A stretch of DNA of 20,825 nt from Desulfurococcales archaeon. Its GTDB lineage: Archaea > Thermoproteota > Thermoprotei_A > Sulfolobales > Desulfurococcaceae. The notes under the pieces were generated by a model. That model was not told the origin of the DNA and did not search any database. It saw only the letters and a program-made list of their open reading frames with translations. A program made the position numbers and the translations under genes. The stretch is taken from positions 1-20,825 of the forward strand of contig WAML01000105.1 in assembly GCA_015522345.1 (NCBI GenBank). The letters are read 5' to 3'. Positions 1-8,022 of the stretch are shown here, piece after piece; positions within the stretch are counted from its first letter, which is position 1, and every line of letters begins with the position of its first letter.

Positions 1-98
1 GTTATAAATAATACTCTAGAATACAAGCTATATAGTAAAGATTTTAAGTGATAAACTAGTTTAATGAGGTATAGTATCAGCATAGGAGGGTAAAGGTC

Positions 99-500
99 TT
101 GAGCAAAACATATGCTACTTTAGGAGATCTAAAGCCTGGGAACTTCATAATAATCGATGGAGAACCATGTAAAATAGTTGAAATGAGTAAAGCTAAGACA
201 GGAAAACATGGAAGCGCTAAAGCACATGTAGTAGCAATAAGTTTATTCACAGGGTCAAAGAAGACTCTAGTAGCTCCTGTAGATCAGAGAGTAGAAGTAC
301 CAATTATAGACAAACGCATAGGACAAGTAATAGCTGATATGGGTGATAGCGTACAAATAATGGATATGGAGACATTTGATACATTTGAAGTAGAAAAACC
401 AAGTGATACAGAATTAGCTGAAAAACTAAAGCCAGGAGTAGAAGTAGAGTATTGGGTTGTAATGGGTAGAAGAATGATTATGAGGACAAGAGGAGCCTAA
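99..500 (+). CDS. eif5a: Translation factor aIF5A (hypusine-containing)
   Basis: This is archaeal IF5A, the orthologue of eIF5A and EF-P, which binds stalled ribosomes at the E site and helps peptide-bond formation on difficult sequences. The N-terminal SH3-like domain carries the loop KTGKHGSAK, in which Lys36 is the residue converted to hypusine or deoxyhypusine. An OB-fold domain follows from about residue 70. The length of 133 aa is normal for archaea. The start is TTG, supported by AGGAGGG at 84-90 with 8 nt spacing. A TATA-like ttataaata lies at the very start of the window, but the promoter is not clear. A short CTTTT-ATT-AAAAG repeat directly follows the stop. The modifying enzyme, deoxyhypusine synthase, is not in the window. 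The family assignment is secure. Confidence 0.97.
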   Translation: MSKTYATLGDLKPGNFIIIDGEPCKIVEMSKAKTGKHGSAKAHVVAISLFTGSKKTLVAPVDQRVEVPIIDKRIGQVIADMGDSVQIMDMETFDTFEVEKPSDTELAEKLKPGVEVEYWVVMGRRMIMRTRGA

Positions 501-705
501 TCTTTTATTAAAAGAAGAAAATATTTAATTTACTCAAATAAATAAAGTCCTTAGATCAAAATGCTTGTCAACACAAGTCTAGACTATACTGTGAAAACCT
601 AAATACATTAACACTTGCTATACAAAACTATTTTTGCCCAAGACATCAACGGTTCTGCATAGAATCCTGTTAATTATAAACCTTGTTAGAAAACTACTAT
701 TTTAG
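501..705. other. Intergenic region between aIF5A and the small coiled-coil gene
   Basis: There is no convincing gene in these 205 bases on either strand. Visible elements are the 5-bp repeat CTTTT/AAAAG at 502-514 just after the aIF5A stop, a small hairpin CTTGT-CAAC-ACAAG at 564-577 abutting the palindrome AGTCTAGACT (576-585), and a TATA-like taattataaa at 671-680 placed to serve the next gene. No box C/D or H/ACA RNA could be assembled. Confidence 0.4.
671..680 (+). promoter_or_regulatory. Putative archaeal TATA box for the 718 gene
   Basis: The run TAATTATAAA is centred about 26 nt before position 702. It would give a transcript starting close to the GGTGA ribosome-binding site (709-713) of the small coiled-coil gene. 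This is inferred from position and composition only. Confidence 0.35.
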
Positions 706-717
706 TTGGGTGAAGAA

Positions 718-996
718 ATGTTTGAAGTAGTTCTTGAGATAGCAGTAGCGTCAATAATATCAGCAGCCATAACAACACTATATTTAAACCATAGAATAGA
801 GAATAAAATCAATAAACTCAAGATCGAGAATAGAATACTAAGGACAATGATCGGTACTTTAGAAGTTGATCTTAGGAGTATTGAATCAAGGATAGAGTAC
901 CTAGAAGCATCTACTGCAAGACTAGGTAGTGAAGAAGGAGTATTTAGTCTAGGAATAAGCCAAGGGTATGCCGGAGAAGAATCTATTGTAGCTTAA
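718..996 (+). CDS. Small membrane-anchored coiled-coil protein, unknown function
   Basis: This 92-residue protein has an N-terminal hydrophobic helix (about residues 3-22) followed by a heptad-like charged segment (about 23-65, HRIENKINKLKIENRIL and following) that should form a coiled coil, then a Gly/Ser-rich tail. I do not recognise the family. It is probably a bitopic membrane protein with its coiled coil on one side of the membrane. The ATG at 718 is preferred over the in-frame TTG at 706, because GGTGA at 709-713 would be its ribosome-binding site and would overlap the longer version. It converges with the next gene and the two coding ends overlap by 14 bp. Existence is likely; function is unknown. 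Confidence 0.6.
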   Translation: MFEVVLEIAVASIISAAITTLYLNHRIENKINKLKIENRILRTMIGTLEVDLRSIESRIEYLEASTARLGSEEGVFSLGISQGYAGEESIVA

Positions 997-1405
997 TAAC
1001 ATATTGTTGACTATACCCACCTAATACTATAGTTAATGCAATTATTTGCCCCGGCAAAAACTCTTTACTTGGTACCTTAACTATGATCTTCGTTTGTTCT
1101 CCATAGGGTATAGTATAGGGTAGCATAGGCTCTACTGTAGCATTATAATAGCTTATTTCCCTACTATTAATCAATATATTGGTAACAATTATATTGCTAC
1201 AACAATAAGTATTCTCTATAACTACAACTATACTCCATTGTCTATCGTCGGCATACGTGTATATACATTTAACTGGAGGAGTTTTGTATGAACTACCTCT
1301 ACTCACTATATCGGGTAAGCCTATGTCAGTAACTATAGATACTGTAACATATATTACTAGTAGAGCAGCTATCAAGCCAAGTAAAACATCTTTATAGCCA
1401 GGCAT
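983..1405 (-). CDS. Secreted or membrane-anchored protein, unknown function
   Basis: This is a 140-residue protein with one N-terminal hydrophobic helix (about residues 7-27, LLGLIAALLVIYVTVSIVTD) and a predicted beta-rich extracytoplasmic part. That part has two adjacent cysteines (CC near residue 68) and another Cys near 47, which could pair as disulphides. The layout resembles archaeal pilin-like or surface-associated single-pass proteins, but no class III signal-peptide site (K/R-G before the helix) is evident, so I do not call it a pilin. The start is ATG with no obvious Shine-Dalgarno. Its 3' end overlaps the convergent upstream gene. No family was recognised. Confidence 0.55.
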   Translation of the reverse strand: MPGYKDVLLGLIAALLVIYVTVSIVTDIGLPDIVSRGSSYKTPPVKCIYTYADDRQWSIVVVIENTYCCSNIIVTNILINSREISYYNATVEPMLPYTIPYGEQTKIIVKVPSKEFLPGQIIALTIVLGGYSQQYVIKLQ

Positions 1406-1552
1406 TACTATGCCCGCTTAGTAGATGTTTTCTCCACTAGTACCTATGGTTTAACACCAGTATATACTTAGCTTGAATTCAATGTATTTGTCAAAACTAA
1501 TATATTATCCAACTATACAGTAGTAGGTAAGGAATAGAAGGAGGATCTAGAA

Positions 1553-2224
1553 TTGAAGTGGGAAGTAGCTAATAAGCCATCTTACTCTCTTCTAAAAATA
1601 TGGCTTAATCAAGGAGAAAGCATTACAGCCGAGCCAGGAGCAATGGTCTTCATGAGCAGTGGAATCGAAGTAAAAACACATACTGGAGGAGGATTGCTTA
1701 AAGGTTTAATGAGGAGTGTCCTAGGAGGAGAAAGTCTTTTCATGAACACATATATAGCTAGAGCTCCTGGAGAAATCTGGCTTGCACCAAGTCTCCCAGG
1801 CGATATAGAGTATGTAACAATAGAGCCTGGGAGAGGACTACTTGTCCAAGATACTAGTTATCTAGCTCATCATGGAAACATAGATGTTGGTGTAGCATGG
1901 CGTGGATTCAGAGGATTATTGGCTGAAGGAGAATTGTTCTGGCTAAAAATAAGTGGCAAAGGAGGAGTATGGGTAACAAGCTATGGAGGTATAGAAAGAA
2001 TAGATTTGCCTCCAGGAGAAAGAGTTATTGTAGACAACTTCCACTTCGTTGCAATGGAAGAGGGAATGAATTGGAGAGTAAGAAAATTTGGTGGATTAAA
2101 GTCATTTATTCTTGGAGGAGAAGGTATAGTCATAGAAGTAGAAGGACCTGGAAGACTATACCTACAAACAAGAGCATTACCTCCCTTCATAGACCTAATA
2201 TCAAAGTTTATGGGAAGAAAGTAG
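1553..2224 (+). CDS. AIM24 / TIGR00266 family protein
   Basis: This 223-residue protein matches the AIM24/TIGR00266 (formerly DUF124) family. It shows the early ITAEPGAMVFMSSGIEV segment, a glycine-rich GGGLLKGLMRSVLGGESLFMNTY stretch (given here as family landmarks near residues 45-67), a central LPGDIEYVTIEPGRGLLVQ strand block, and a C-terminal LGGEGIVIEVEGPGRLYLQTR. The family folds as a bundle of beta-strands and has no established biochemical role. The yeast relative is a mitochondrial inner-membrane organising factor. The TTG start is supported by AAGGAGGAT at 1538-1546. It is a single-gene unit followed by a T-rich bidirectional terminator. The family is well supported; the function is unknown. 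Confidence 0.88.
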   Translation: MKWEVANKPSYSLLKIWLNQGESITAEPGAMVFMSSGIEVKTHTGGGLLKGLMRSVLGGESLFMNTYIARAPGEIWLAPSLPGDIEYVTIEPGRGLLVQDTSYLAHHGNIDVGVAWRGFRGLLAEGELFWLKISGKGGVWVTSYGGIERIDLPPGERVIVDNFHFVAMEEGMNWRVRKFGGLKSFILGGEGIVIEVEGPGRLYLQTRALPPFIDLISKFMGRK

Positions 2225-2247
2225 AAGGACTTTCAATAAAAATTGGT

Positions 2248-2264
2248 AAAAATATTTTTCTTCT
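2248..2264. terminator. Bidirectional T-tract terminator between convergent genes
   Basis: The palindrome AAAAATATTTTT (2248-2259) gives a run of five T on each strand and is followed on the plus strand by a further pyrimidine tract to 2264. It sits between two convergent stops (2224 and 2280). That is where intrinsic, T-rich archaeal termination for both transcripts would be expected. Confidence 0.5.
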
Positions 2265-2279
2265 ATATTTCACTTCATT

Positions 2280-3260
2280 CTATGGTTTAATAAAGGGTTT
2301 AAACGGCAGTATATCTGACATTGTAAGGAGCCCAGCCGGAAGATCGTTAATTATTCCGGCAATATTTAAAACAACTGCTGCTGTACCTGTATCACCAGGT
2401 GTTCCAGTACTAGTCCATTTAATACTGTATTCATCACCTTCGATAACTATTTCTTCGTAATCTCTAGCTCCTAGGTAAGCAATGAATTCTATACGTATAA
2501 CTTCCCGTCCATTAATCCACCCCGACCCATATCCTCTTAGACCCAGTGTTTTTCCTTTAGGAACAGTTGTTTCACCATAAACTACGTCTTCATCGGCTAC
2601 AATAGGCTCCTGTCCTTCAACAACTTTTTCGAGTTCTACACCAGCTGCATCAGCTACTAGATAAACTGATTCAGCATAGCCTACATGACCTGTAATTTCT
2701 TTTTTCCCAAGTATTTCAATTACTCTAGATTGATCGAGTCCTATACCTATCTTTTTCTTAAAACTATCCCTACGTTTCCCTGCATCAACGCTTCTCACAG
2801 CTCTTATTCTCTTAACTACTGTGAATGGCGTAGACAATACTATTAAGAGTGTATCTAGTAGAAAACCAGGGTTAATTCCAGTACCAATTACTGTAACACC
2901 ATACCTTAAAGCTTCTTCATTAAGCATACGAGAGAGAACAGGGTATCTATAGAATGGATAAGCTAGAGTCTCACAAGTAGATACTACATCTACTCCCAGC
3001 TTCACTATACTAATCAATTGATCATATACTTTATCTAAGAAACTACTAGTAGCATGAATAACTACATCAGCTGTAGCTAGAGAATCTGGGTTTCTAGAGA
3101 CTTTTACACCATATTCACCAATACCCAGGATCTCCCCAATATCTCTCCCAACAAGATCCTCTCGTACATCAACAGCACCAACTACTTCCCATCCACGTTC
3201 AATAGCTTTTCTAGCAATAAGCCTACCAATACTGCCAAAACCGTATATACCTATCCTCAT
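2280..3260 (-). CDS. Dihydrodipicolinate-reductase-like oxidoreductase (2,4-diaminopentanoate dehydrogenase family)
   Basis: This is an NAD(P)-dependent dehydrogenase of the COG3804 type. It has an N-terminal Rossmann fold with GxGxxG (GFGSIG) starting at residue 7, an acidic residue after beta-2 (AVDVRED), and the family blocks VIHATSSFLDKV, VVSTCETLAYPF, TGINPGFLLDTLL and a basic AGKRRDSFKKKIG segment. These closely match 2,4-diaminopentanoate dehydrogenase, an enzyme of clostridial ornithine degradation, more than true DapB. No other gene of that pathway is nearby, so the substrate in this archaeon is open. The ATG at 3260 is preferred to the one at 3272, because GGTG and the Rossmann strand follow immediately. 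It is divergent from the phosphoribosyltransferase gene. Confidence 0.82.
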   Translation of the reverse strand: MRIGIYGFGSIGRLIARKAIERGWEVVGAVDVREDLVGRDIGEILGIGEYGVKVSRNPDSLATADVVIHATSSFLDKVYDQLISIVKLGVDVVSTCETLAYPFYRYPVLSRMLNEEALRYGVTVIGTGINPGFLLDTLLIVLSTPFTVVKRIRAVRSVDAGKRRDSFKKKIGIGLDQSRVIEILGKKEITGHVGYAESVYLVADAAGVELEKVVEGQEPIVADEDVVYGETTVPKGKTLGLRGYGSGWINGREVIRIEFIAYLGARDYEEIVIEGDEYSIKWTSTGTPGDTGTAAVVLNIAGIINDLPAGLLTMSDILPFKPFIKP

Positions 3261-3348
3261 ATCCAACACCATTTAATAATCTAGTTAACAACTAAACCAA
3301 AAATCTATCCTAACAGTAAATACAATAGAGTAATTGGGTGCTAAACAA

Positions 3349-4089
3349 TTGTCTAGTAAGCCGTGTTCAGACATAGTATATGATGAAAACATAGTATACT
3401 GTAATGATATGAGCTGGAGAGAACATGTATTCAACGATAGAATACATGGCGGCAAGATACTTTCTATACTACTCAATAAATTCATTGATAAAGAAAAAAC
3501 AGTATTGTTTGGACTAGTTGCTGGAGGAGTTCCAGTAGCCTATAGTGTTGCTAAAGAATTAAGGATTAATTTTGATGTAGTAGTTGTTAAGAAGATAACG
3601 TATCCATGGACTACAGAAGCTGGTTTTGGCGCAGTAGCTATTGATGGAAGCTATGTATACGATGAATACATTGCCTATTACTACTTAGGCTATACAGATA
3701 AAGTACTTGAAGAAATAATTTCTAAAGTACACGAGTATGTCGTAGAAAGAACTAAGAGAATCAGAGGCTCAATAGAGTATAGAGTTCATAGAGACTACGA
3801 AGTAGTGATTGTAGATGATGGTATTGCAACAGGATACACTATGTTGGCGTGTATAAAGTTTCTAAAGAAAATAGGTGTATCAAGAATATATGTTGCAGCT
3901 CCTACATCTAGTTCTGGTGGAGCTAAAATGGTTTCTAAAGAAGTAGATAAAGTATTCATAGTCAATTTAAGGCGTCCACCCTACGCTGTAGCAGATGCAT
4001 ATAATCTATGGTATGACCTAACAGATGAAGATGTTATAGAAATTATAAGAAGAGCCTCATCGGAAGGACTCTATAAATTATATGCTTAG
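3349..4089 (+). CDS. Phosphoribosyltransferase (COG1926-like)
   Basis: This is a type I phosphoribosyltransferase-fold protein. The PRPP-binding loop VVIVDDGIATGYTM (about residues 152-165) is intact, with the paired acidic residues and the T-G-x-T turn. An upstream LVAGGVPVAYSVAKEL segment corresponds to the pyrophosphate-binding loop. The long hood region and the ending LRRPPYAVADAYNLWYDLTDEDV resemble the predicted phosphoribosyltransferases of COG1926, whose substrate base is unknown. The TTG at 3349 is chosen, because GGGTG at 3336-3340 would be its ribosome-binding site. The TTG at 3334 would overlap that site. The enzyme fold is secure; the purine, pyrimidine or other acceptor is not. 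Confidence 0.82.
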   Translation: MSSKPCSDIVYDENIVYCNDMSWREHVFNDRIHGGKILSILLNKFIDKEKTVLFGLVAGGVPVAYSVAKELRINFDVVVVKKITYPWTTEAGFGAVAIDGSYVYDEYIAYYYLGYTDKVLEEIISKVHEYVVERTKRIRGSIEYRVHRDYEVVIVDDGIATGYTMLACIKFLKKIGVSRIYVAAPTSSSGGAKMVSKEVDKVFIVNLRRPPYAVADAYNLWYDLTDEDVIEIIRRASSEGLYKLYA

Positions 4090-4130
4090 AATAGAACATG
4101 ATCACCCTAAAATACAGGAACTACTTGTAT

Positions 4131-5630
4131 TCACTGCAATATTATCTTCATAGATGCTTTATCATCTGTTTTCCTTAGTTTAAACGATACTATTAGGCCT
4201 CTATAGTCTTCTAGAGAAATCTTGTTGAGGCCGGGCTTTAGATCTACTACATCTCTAGTAATAATAATGTTATCAGTGGGCAAATCTATAGTATAGGAGT
4301 TTATATAGAGCTTATTTTCTTTAGAAGCATACACTATCATAGATGGTTCTCTATATCCAGTTAATGGTATTCCACCGAAAGTATTAGTGTCTACGAGATA
4401 GCCTGGAACACTATATGTTATCGGCGGTGGCGGCCTATTTACTATATCAGTAGGTTCTATCAAGAAACTTCTATACCCTATATCAATTGGTGTAGCATCG
4501 AGTTCACCTAAATTAGCCATATTATTAACAGCAATTACTAGTCTATCCCCTATTCTCTCAAACCCTGTTATTCTAGCACCATATGCTCCAACTATTTTTG
4601 TTGTTGAAGGAGTTATGTAGACTAGAACAGAGGGACCTACAATAGTATTCAGTATCTTGCTCCTACTATAGAGTTCTGGATTACCTGTATGCAAGAATCC
4701 ATGAGTGTATGAGTTATAGGCAACTAGTATTCCTCCTCCAAAGGGTTTGGCCATAGTTCTTAGAGGCCCGTAGAGATTTTCAACGAAATCAAATAATCTA
4801 ATGAACTTCATTGGTTCAATGGATTCCTCAACTGGATTCCCTATAAAAACACCTCCTTTAGTAAATAAGAAGAATCTACTATAGCTTGAAATAGCTGTAC
4901 CTACTTGAGGCATCAATACACTATCTCCATCAATACTCATAGAATCTATATCCTTTCTCGAATAATCCTTATAAACAGTCTTATCTTCTACTAAGTCTAT
5001 GCAGTATATACCCTCCAATCCCTCAGGATAAGAATGTGCTCCAAAGCATACATAGTCAAAGAAATGTGCTCCTTTTAGAACAGGCTTTCCTGCCAACCTC
5101 GTTATTCTGTGAGTATTTCTATCTAGTGCATATATGCCGAGATTCTCGTGCCCATCTCCTCTAGCTAGTAAAAGTCTATCGTTAACAGGATCATATATTA
5201 TATCGGATACTTCTCCAACCCATTTCTTTTCATCGTGTAAGCTTTCTTTCCATAGAAGCTCTGTCCTTCCTTCATCAATACTGTATGCATGTACATGACT
5301 ATACTTGTTTGTAAACGATATAGTTCCTCCACTACCTAGTCTACCAGTATGAATAGCTGGTGCATGAACCCATCCGCCAAAGTATATCTTGTCATCAACA
5401 GCTTCGACAGCATTATAAGTGTCTCCGCCAGAAACAGGTTTTCCTCCAACGAGCTCATACCTATACTCTACAATTCTATCTCTATCTATAAACCTAGAAA
5501 TTGCTTCAAAAGCAACTGTATAGTAGAGTACACCTCTATAGTATTTTAAGCCGAAAATCCCTCCACTTCCCCATTCAGGAGCATACCTAGGTGGATAATC
5601 TTCTAAATAGGATAATATGTCTCTATTCAT
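4131..5630 (-). CDS. Large beta-propeller-like protein, probable DUF2139
   Basis: This is a 499-residue soluble protein with no membrane helix and no clear signal peptide. Repeated short strands ending in acidic turns (for example YNAVEAVDDKIYFGGWVHAP, VSDIIYDPVNDRLLLARGDG, and ITGFERIGDRLVIAVN) suggest a beta-propeller-like fold. Sequence style and length match the archaeal DUF2139 family. This is recalled from family features, not searched. No catalytic motif was recognised; conserved-looking His and Trp residues in the first 120 residues could line a binding site. It starts with ATG (MNRDILSY). It converges with the phosphoribosyltransferase gene and lies downstream of the SagB/3-TM pair on the same strand after a 41-base gap, so it may be cotranscribed with them. 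Confidence 0.65.
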   Translation of the reverse strand: MNRDILSYLEDYPPRYAPEWGSGGIFGLKYYRGVLYYTVAFEAISRFIDRDRIVEYRYELVGGKPVSGGDTYNAVEAVDDKIYFGGWVHAPAIHTGRLGSGGTISFTNKYSHVHAYSIDEGRTELLWKESLHDEKKWVGEVSDIIYDPVNDRLLLARGDGHENLGIYALDRNTHRITRLAGKPVLKGAHFFDYVCFGAHSYPEGLEGIYCIDLVEDKTVYKDYSRKDIDSMSIDGDSVLMPQVGTAISSYSRFFLFTKGGVFIGNPVEESIEPMKFIRLFDFVENLYGPLRTMAKPFGGGILVAYNSYTHGFLHTGNPELYSRSKILNTIVGPSVLVYITPSTTKIVGAYGARITGFERIGDRLVIAVNNMANLGELDATPIDIGYRSFLIEPTDIVNRPPPPITYSVPGYLVDTNTFGGIPLTGYREPSMIVYASKENKLYINSYTIDLPTDNIIITRDVVDLKPGLNKISLEDYRGLIVSFKLRKTDDKASMKIILQ

Positions 5631-5671
5631 ACTAGCACCTGTTAAATAATTATTGTTTTTCCATACATTAT

Positions 5672-6019
5672 CTAAGTTATTTCACATATTATAATAATTG
5701 CTAGAACATACAATAATACGATTATAGATAAGGCTTTAAGGATATAGTTTATTTTCTTGAAACGAATTCTTCTATCAATTAATACATAGCTACCTGTTAT
5801 TGAATGAATTATCAATAGTATTGAGAAACTCGATCTAATAATTTTATCTGTGTGTATTCTAGCAGAAACACTATAGCTTAATATACCAAGTGTAAGGTCT
5901 TCTACAATCCATGGCTTAAGCATACCGTATCCACTTAAAACCATGACTATGGATAAAAGGAGTAGTGGTATGGACGATGCTTCTACTATGTAGAGTATCA
6001 ACTTCTTGTACAACACCAT
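5672..6019 (-). CDS. Three-helix membrane protein next to SagB-like gene
   Basis: This is a 115-residue integral membrane protein with predicted helices at about residues 7-31, 60-81 and 93-113. His56 lies at the start of helix 2 (ARIHTDKIIR) and His72 lies within it (LIIHSITG). Two histidines in or next to one helix recall small haem-b membrane subunits, but the spacing alone does not prove haem binding. It starts with ATG only 7 bases after the SagB-type gene stop, so the two are almost certainly cotranscribed. It may be an electron donor or membrane partner for that flavoprotein. That is inference; no family was recognised. Confidence 0.6.
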   Translation of the reverse strand: MVLYKKLILYIVEASSIPLLLLSIVMVLSGYGMLKPWIVEDLTLGILSYSVSARIHTDKIIRSSFSILLIIHSITGSYVLIDRRIRFKKINYILKALSIIVLLYVLAIIIICEIT

Positions 6020-6026
6020 GTTTTAT

Positions 6027-6851
6027 TCACTCTCTATTAGCTATGTAGTACTTGTTTATTTCATCAAACGTCGTGTAATAGGGTTTTACTGGAACTCCTA
6101 TAGGCATTATGTAGAGAGGGCGCTCATTCTCTTGCGCATTAATAACTCTAGCTACTCCATCATCAAAGAATGCTCCAACTGCAACAGTCCCTAAACCAAG
6201 TGCTGTAGCCATCAAGTATATGTTTTGTCCTACATGACCTACTTCTATATGCACATACCTTATACCTCGTTCGCCATACCTACTCGTAGTTCTCTCATAC
6301 ACAGCGCATATAACTATGTTAACGGCTGCTTCAGCAACCCATTCCTGGTTTAATGCTTCTCGTGCTAGGTCATTACGGTAGTCTCCTTCTTTAATGAGGA
6401 GGAGACTATGTGTTTTCACATTATACTTGTATACTCCTGCTCTAAGATACTCTCCTGGTTTAATCAATACTTTTTCATCTCCAACTACAACGTATATTTC
6501 TAGAGGATAAGTTGCTCCAGCACTTGGCGCAGTTCTAAAGCCCCATTTAGTATTAGAGATTCCTTGGGCAGCCCATAGTATCATAGAGAGATGCTCTATA
6601 GTAATAGGGTCGCTTGTATAGTCTCTTAAACTCCTTCTAAGCAATAGAGCTTCTTCAATACTCATATTAGTTACTCTATTAGGTAGTGGAAGATACACTA
6701 TATTGCCTACTATAGTTGTTTCTGGATAACTATATGTTTCTCTAATAGTTTCTCTAACACTAGTACCTCCTTCATAAAACATTATACTTGCTAAATACAA
6801 AGCTATAGCTATAACAAACACTATAGCTATAATCCAGAGGATTTTATACAT
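6027..6851 (-). CDS. Membrane-anchored SagB-type nitroreductase-family oxidoreductase
   Basis: This is an FMN-dependent nitroreductase-fold protein of the SagB/ThcOx type. After an N-terminal hydrophobic helix (about residues 4-24) that should anchor it, the sequence shows the flavin-binding RRSLRDYTSDPITIEHLSMI block, WAAQGISN, the SAGATYPLEIYVVV motif, and HVGQNIYLMATALGLGTVAVGAF. SagB enzymes oxidise azoline rings in thiazole/oxazole peptides, but archaea often carry stand-alone versions. No cyclodehydratase or precursor peptide is visible here. The catalytic domain would lie outside the cytoplasmic membrane if the anchor runs inside-out. The ATG at 6851 is preferred to the GTG at 6866, because AGGTG overlaps the latter. 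It is cotranscribed with the 3-TM gene and divergent from the phosphatase gene 48 bases away. Confidence 0.85.
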   Translation of the reverse strand: MYKILWIIAIVFVIAIALYLASIMFYEGGTSVRETIRETYSYPETTIVGNIVYLPLPNRVTNMSIEEALLLRRSLRDYTSDPITIEHLSMILWAAQGISNTKWGFRTAPSAGATYPLEIYVVVGDEKVLIKPGEYLRAGVYKYNVKTHSLLLIKEGDYRNDLAREALNQEWVAEAAVNIVICAVYERTTSRYGERGIRYVHIEVGHVGQNIYLMATALGLGTVAVGAFFDDGVARVINAQENERPLYIMPIGVPVKPYYTTFDEINKYYIANRE

Positions 6852-6899
6852 CTTAATAGCTTCCACCTAATATGTATTTACTATACCAGGTGTAATAAT

Positions 6900-7406
6900 T
6901 TGTTTGAATATGGAGAAAACGTGTTTAAATATAATAACCTATATGGAGGCCCACCTTATTTAGTTGAGGCTATTGACCCAGAGGTTGTTGTATCACTAAC
7001 TCGTAGAGTAGTTGTTAGATCTAATAGTACATTATATGTATACCATTATCCAATTAGGAATCTCCACGTAGAACCTATATATAATGTAGGGAAAGCACTA
7101 GAAGCCATAGATTACCATTTAAGACAAGAACATAGAGTATATGTGCACTGCCTAGGTGGATGTGGTAGAACAGGAACTGTTATTTCATCATACCTTATAA
7201 TATTCCATAAGTATAGGTATAGAGAAGCTGTAAAAGAATACCTTAGGCAACGGGGATGTAGTATAGAATCTTATGAACAAGAAGTATTCCTTAGAACTAT
7301 AGACTATCTTATACACACGAAGAAACTTGATTCACGTAAATTAATAGGAGTATTGAAATCTATAGAAACTCTAGATGAATTACTAGATAAGTCTATGATA
7401 TATTAA
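6900..7406 (+). CDS. Cys-based protein tyrosine / dual-specificity phosphatase
   Basis: This 168-residue protein carries the phosphatase P-loop HCLGGCGRT (residues 83-91), fitting HCxxGxxRT, with nucleophile Cys84 and phosphate-binding Arg90. The general acid is not obvious; an Asp would be expected about 30 residues upstream, and none in the segment VYHYPIRNLHVEPIYN stands out. The fold is compact, as in archaeal dual-specificity phosphatases, with a C-terminal helical extension. The TTG start is supported by AGGTG at 6888-6892. The GNAT gene follows after 39 bases on the same strand. The phosphatase family is secure; protein, phosphoinositide or RNA substrates cannot be separated by eye. 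Confidence 0.85.
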   Translation: MFEYGENVFKYNNLYGGPPYLVEAIDPEVVVSLTRRVVVRSNSTLYVYHYPIRNLHVEPIYNVGKALEAIDYHLRQEHRVYVHCLGGCGRTGTVISSYLIIFHKYRYREAVKEYLRQRGCSIESYEQEVFLRTIDYLIHTKKLDSRKLIGVLKSIETLDELLDKSMIY

Positions 7407-7445
7407 AACGATGTAGTTCTATATAGTAGCTCTGGTGAATATCAC

Positions 7446-7931
7446 ATGGTCATTATAAGACCTATAGAAGCTAATGAAATAAGTTTATTGACTAAACTAT
7501 GGATTGAATTCATACAAGACCCTGTAGGTAGTGATAGAAGGATATTGCCTACAGAAGAAAATGTACGAACGTGGATGAACTTTGTAAATAACCTCATAGA
7601 GAGTGGGGAAGGAGAAGTACTAGTAGCTATTGAAGATAATGAGTTTGTAGGATACATACTATATGAGTTTATAAGGAGAAAGCCATTAAAGACTAGATAT
7701 GGTTGTGGATTAATACACGATTTATACGTTAGACCGTCATGGAGGCGAAGAGGTATAGGTAGGAGGTTATTGGAGGAAGCATTAGAGAGAATGAAGACTA
7801 AAGGAACGAAATGCATTGAACTATACGTACTATCAACGTATACTCCTGCAATAAAACTATATGAAAAACTCGGGTTTAAAGAAGACCTAAGAAGAATGAC
7901 GCTATTCCTCAAAGAAAACACACGAGATTAA
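7446..7931 (+). CDS. GNAT-family N-acetyltransferase
   Basis: This 161-residue protein shows the GNAT core. The acetyl-CoA pyrophosphate-binding loop RRRGIGRRLL (residues 100-109, R/Q-x-x-G-x-G) follows strand LIHDLYVRPSWR, and motif B contains AIKLYEKLGF (135-144), the usual C-terminal signature. The N-terminal RPIEANEISLLTKLW helix is typical. The ATG start has GGTGA at 7434-7438. It probably forms an operon with the phosphatase gene 39 bases upstream and ends just before the tRNA promoter. The acceptor is unknown. The residues do not identify it as RimI. Confidence 0.88.
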   Translation: MVIIRPIEANEISLLTKLWIEFIQDPVGSDRRILPTEENVRTWMNFVNNLIESGEGEVLVAIEDNEFVGYILYEFIRRKPLKTRYGCGLIHDLYVRPSWRRRGIGRRLLEEALERMKTKGTKCIELYVLSTYTPAIKLYEKLGFKEDLRRMTLFLKENTRD

Positions 7932-7943
7932 ACAACCTATAAC

Positions 7944-7956
7944 GAAATAAATAAAA
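7944..7956 (+). promoter_or_regulatory. TATA/BRE promoter of the tRNA-Asn gene
   Basis: The A/T run gaaataaataaaa, preceded by a purine-rich BRE-like element, lies about 30-35 bases before the tRNA 5' end at 7985. That is the spacing expected if transcription starts a few bases upstream of the mature end. Assigned by position and composition. Confidence 0.5.
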
Positions 7957-8022
7957 GCTCTCTAACCCGTAGATATTCCCTAGAGCCGGGGTAGCTCAGC
8001 CAGGTAGAGCGCCGGGCTGTTA

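Noticed and set aside
550..700. Small RNA gene between aIF5A and the coiled-coil gene
   Set aside because: Only a short hairpin and a palindrome are visible; boxes and stable folding are missing on both strands.
983..1405. Type IV pilin or archaellin
   Set aside because: No prepilin peptidase motif precedes the hydrophobic helix and the helix is not of pilin composition.
1969..2460. A 163-codon plus-strand open frame overlapping the AIM24-family gene and the next gene
   Set aside because: It is a basic, low-complexity translation in another frame of two well-supported genes, with no ribosome-binding site or family match.
7442..7921. A 159-codon minus-strand frame mirroring the GNAT gene
   Set aside because: It is the antisense of a clear GNAT protein with motifs and ribosome-binding site; its translation has no recognisable domain.
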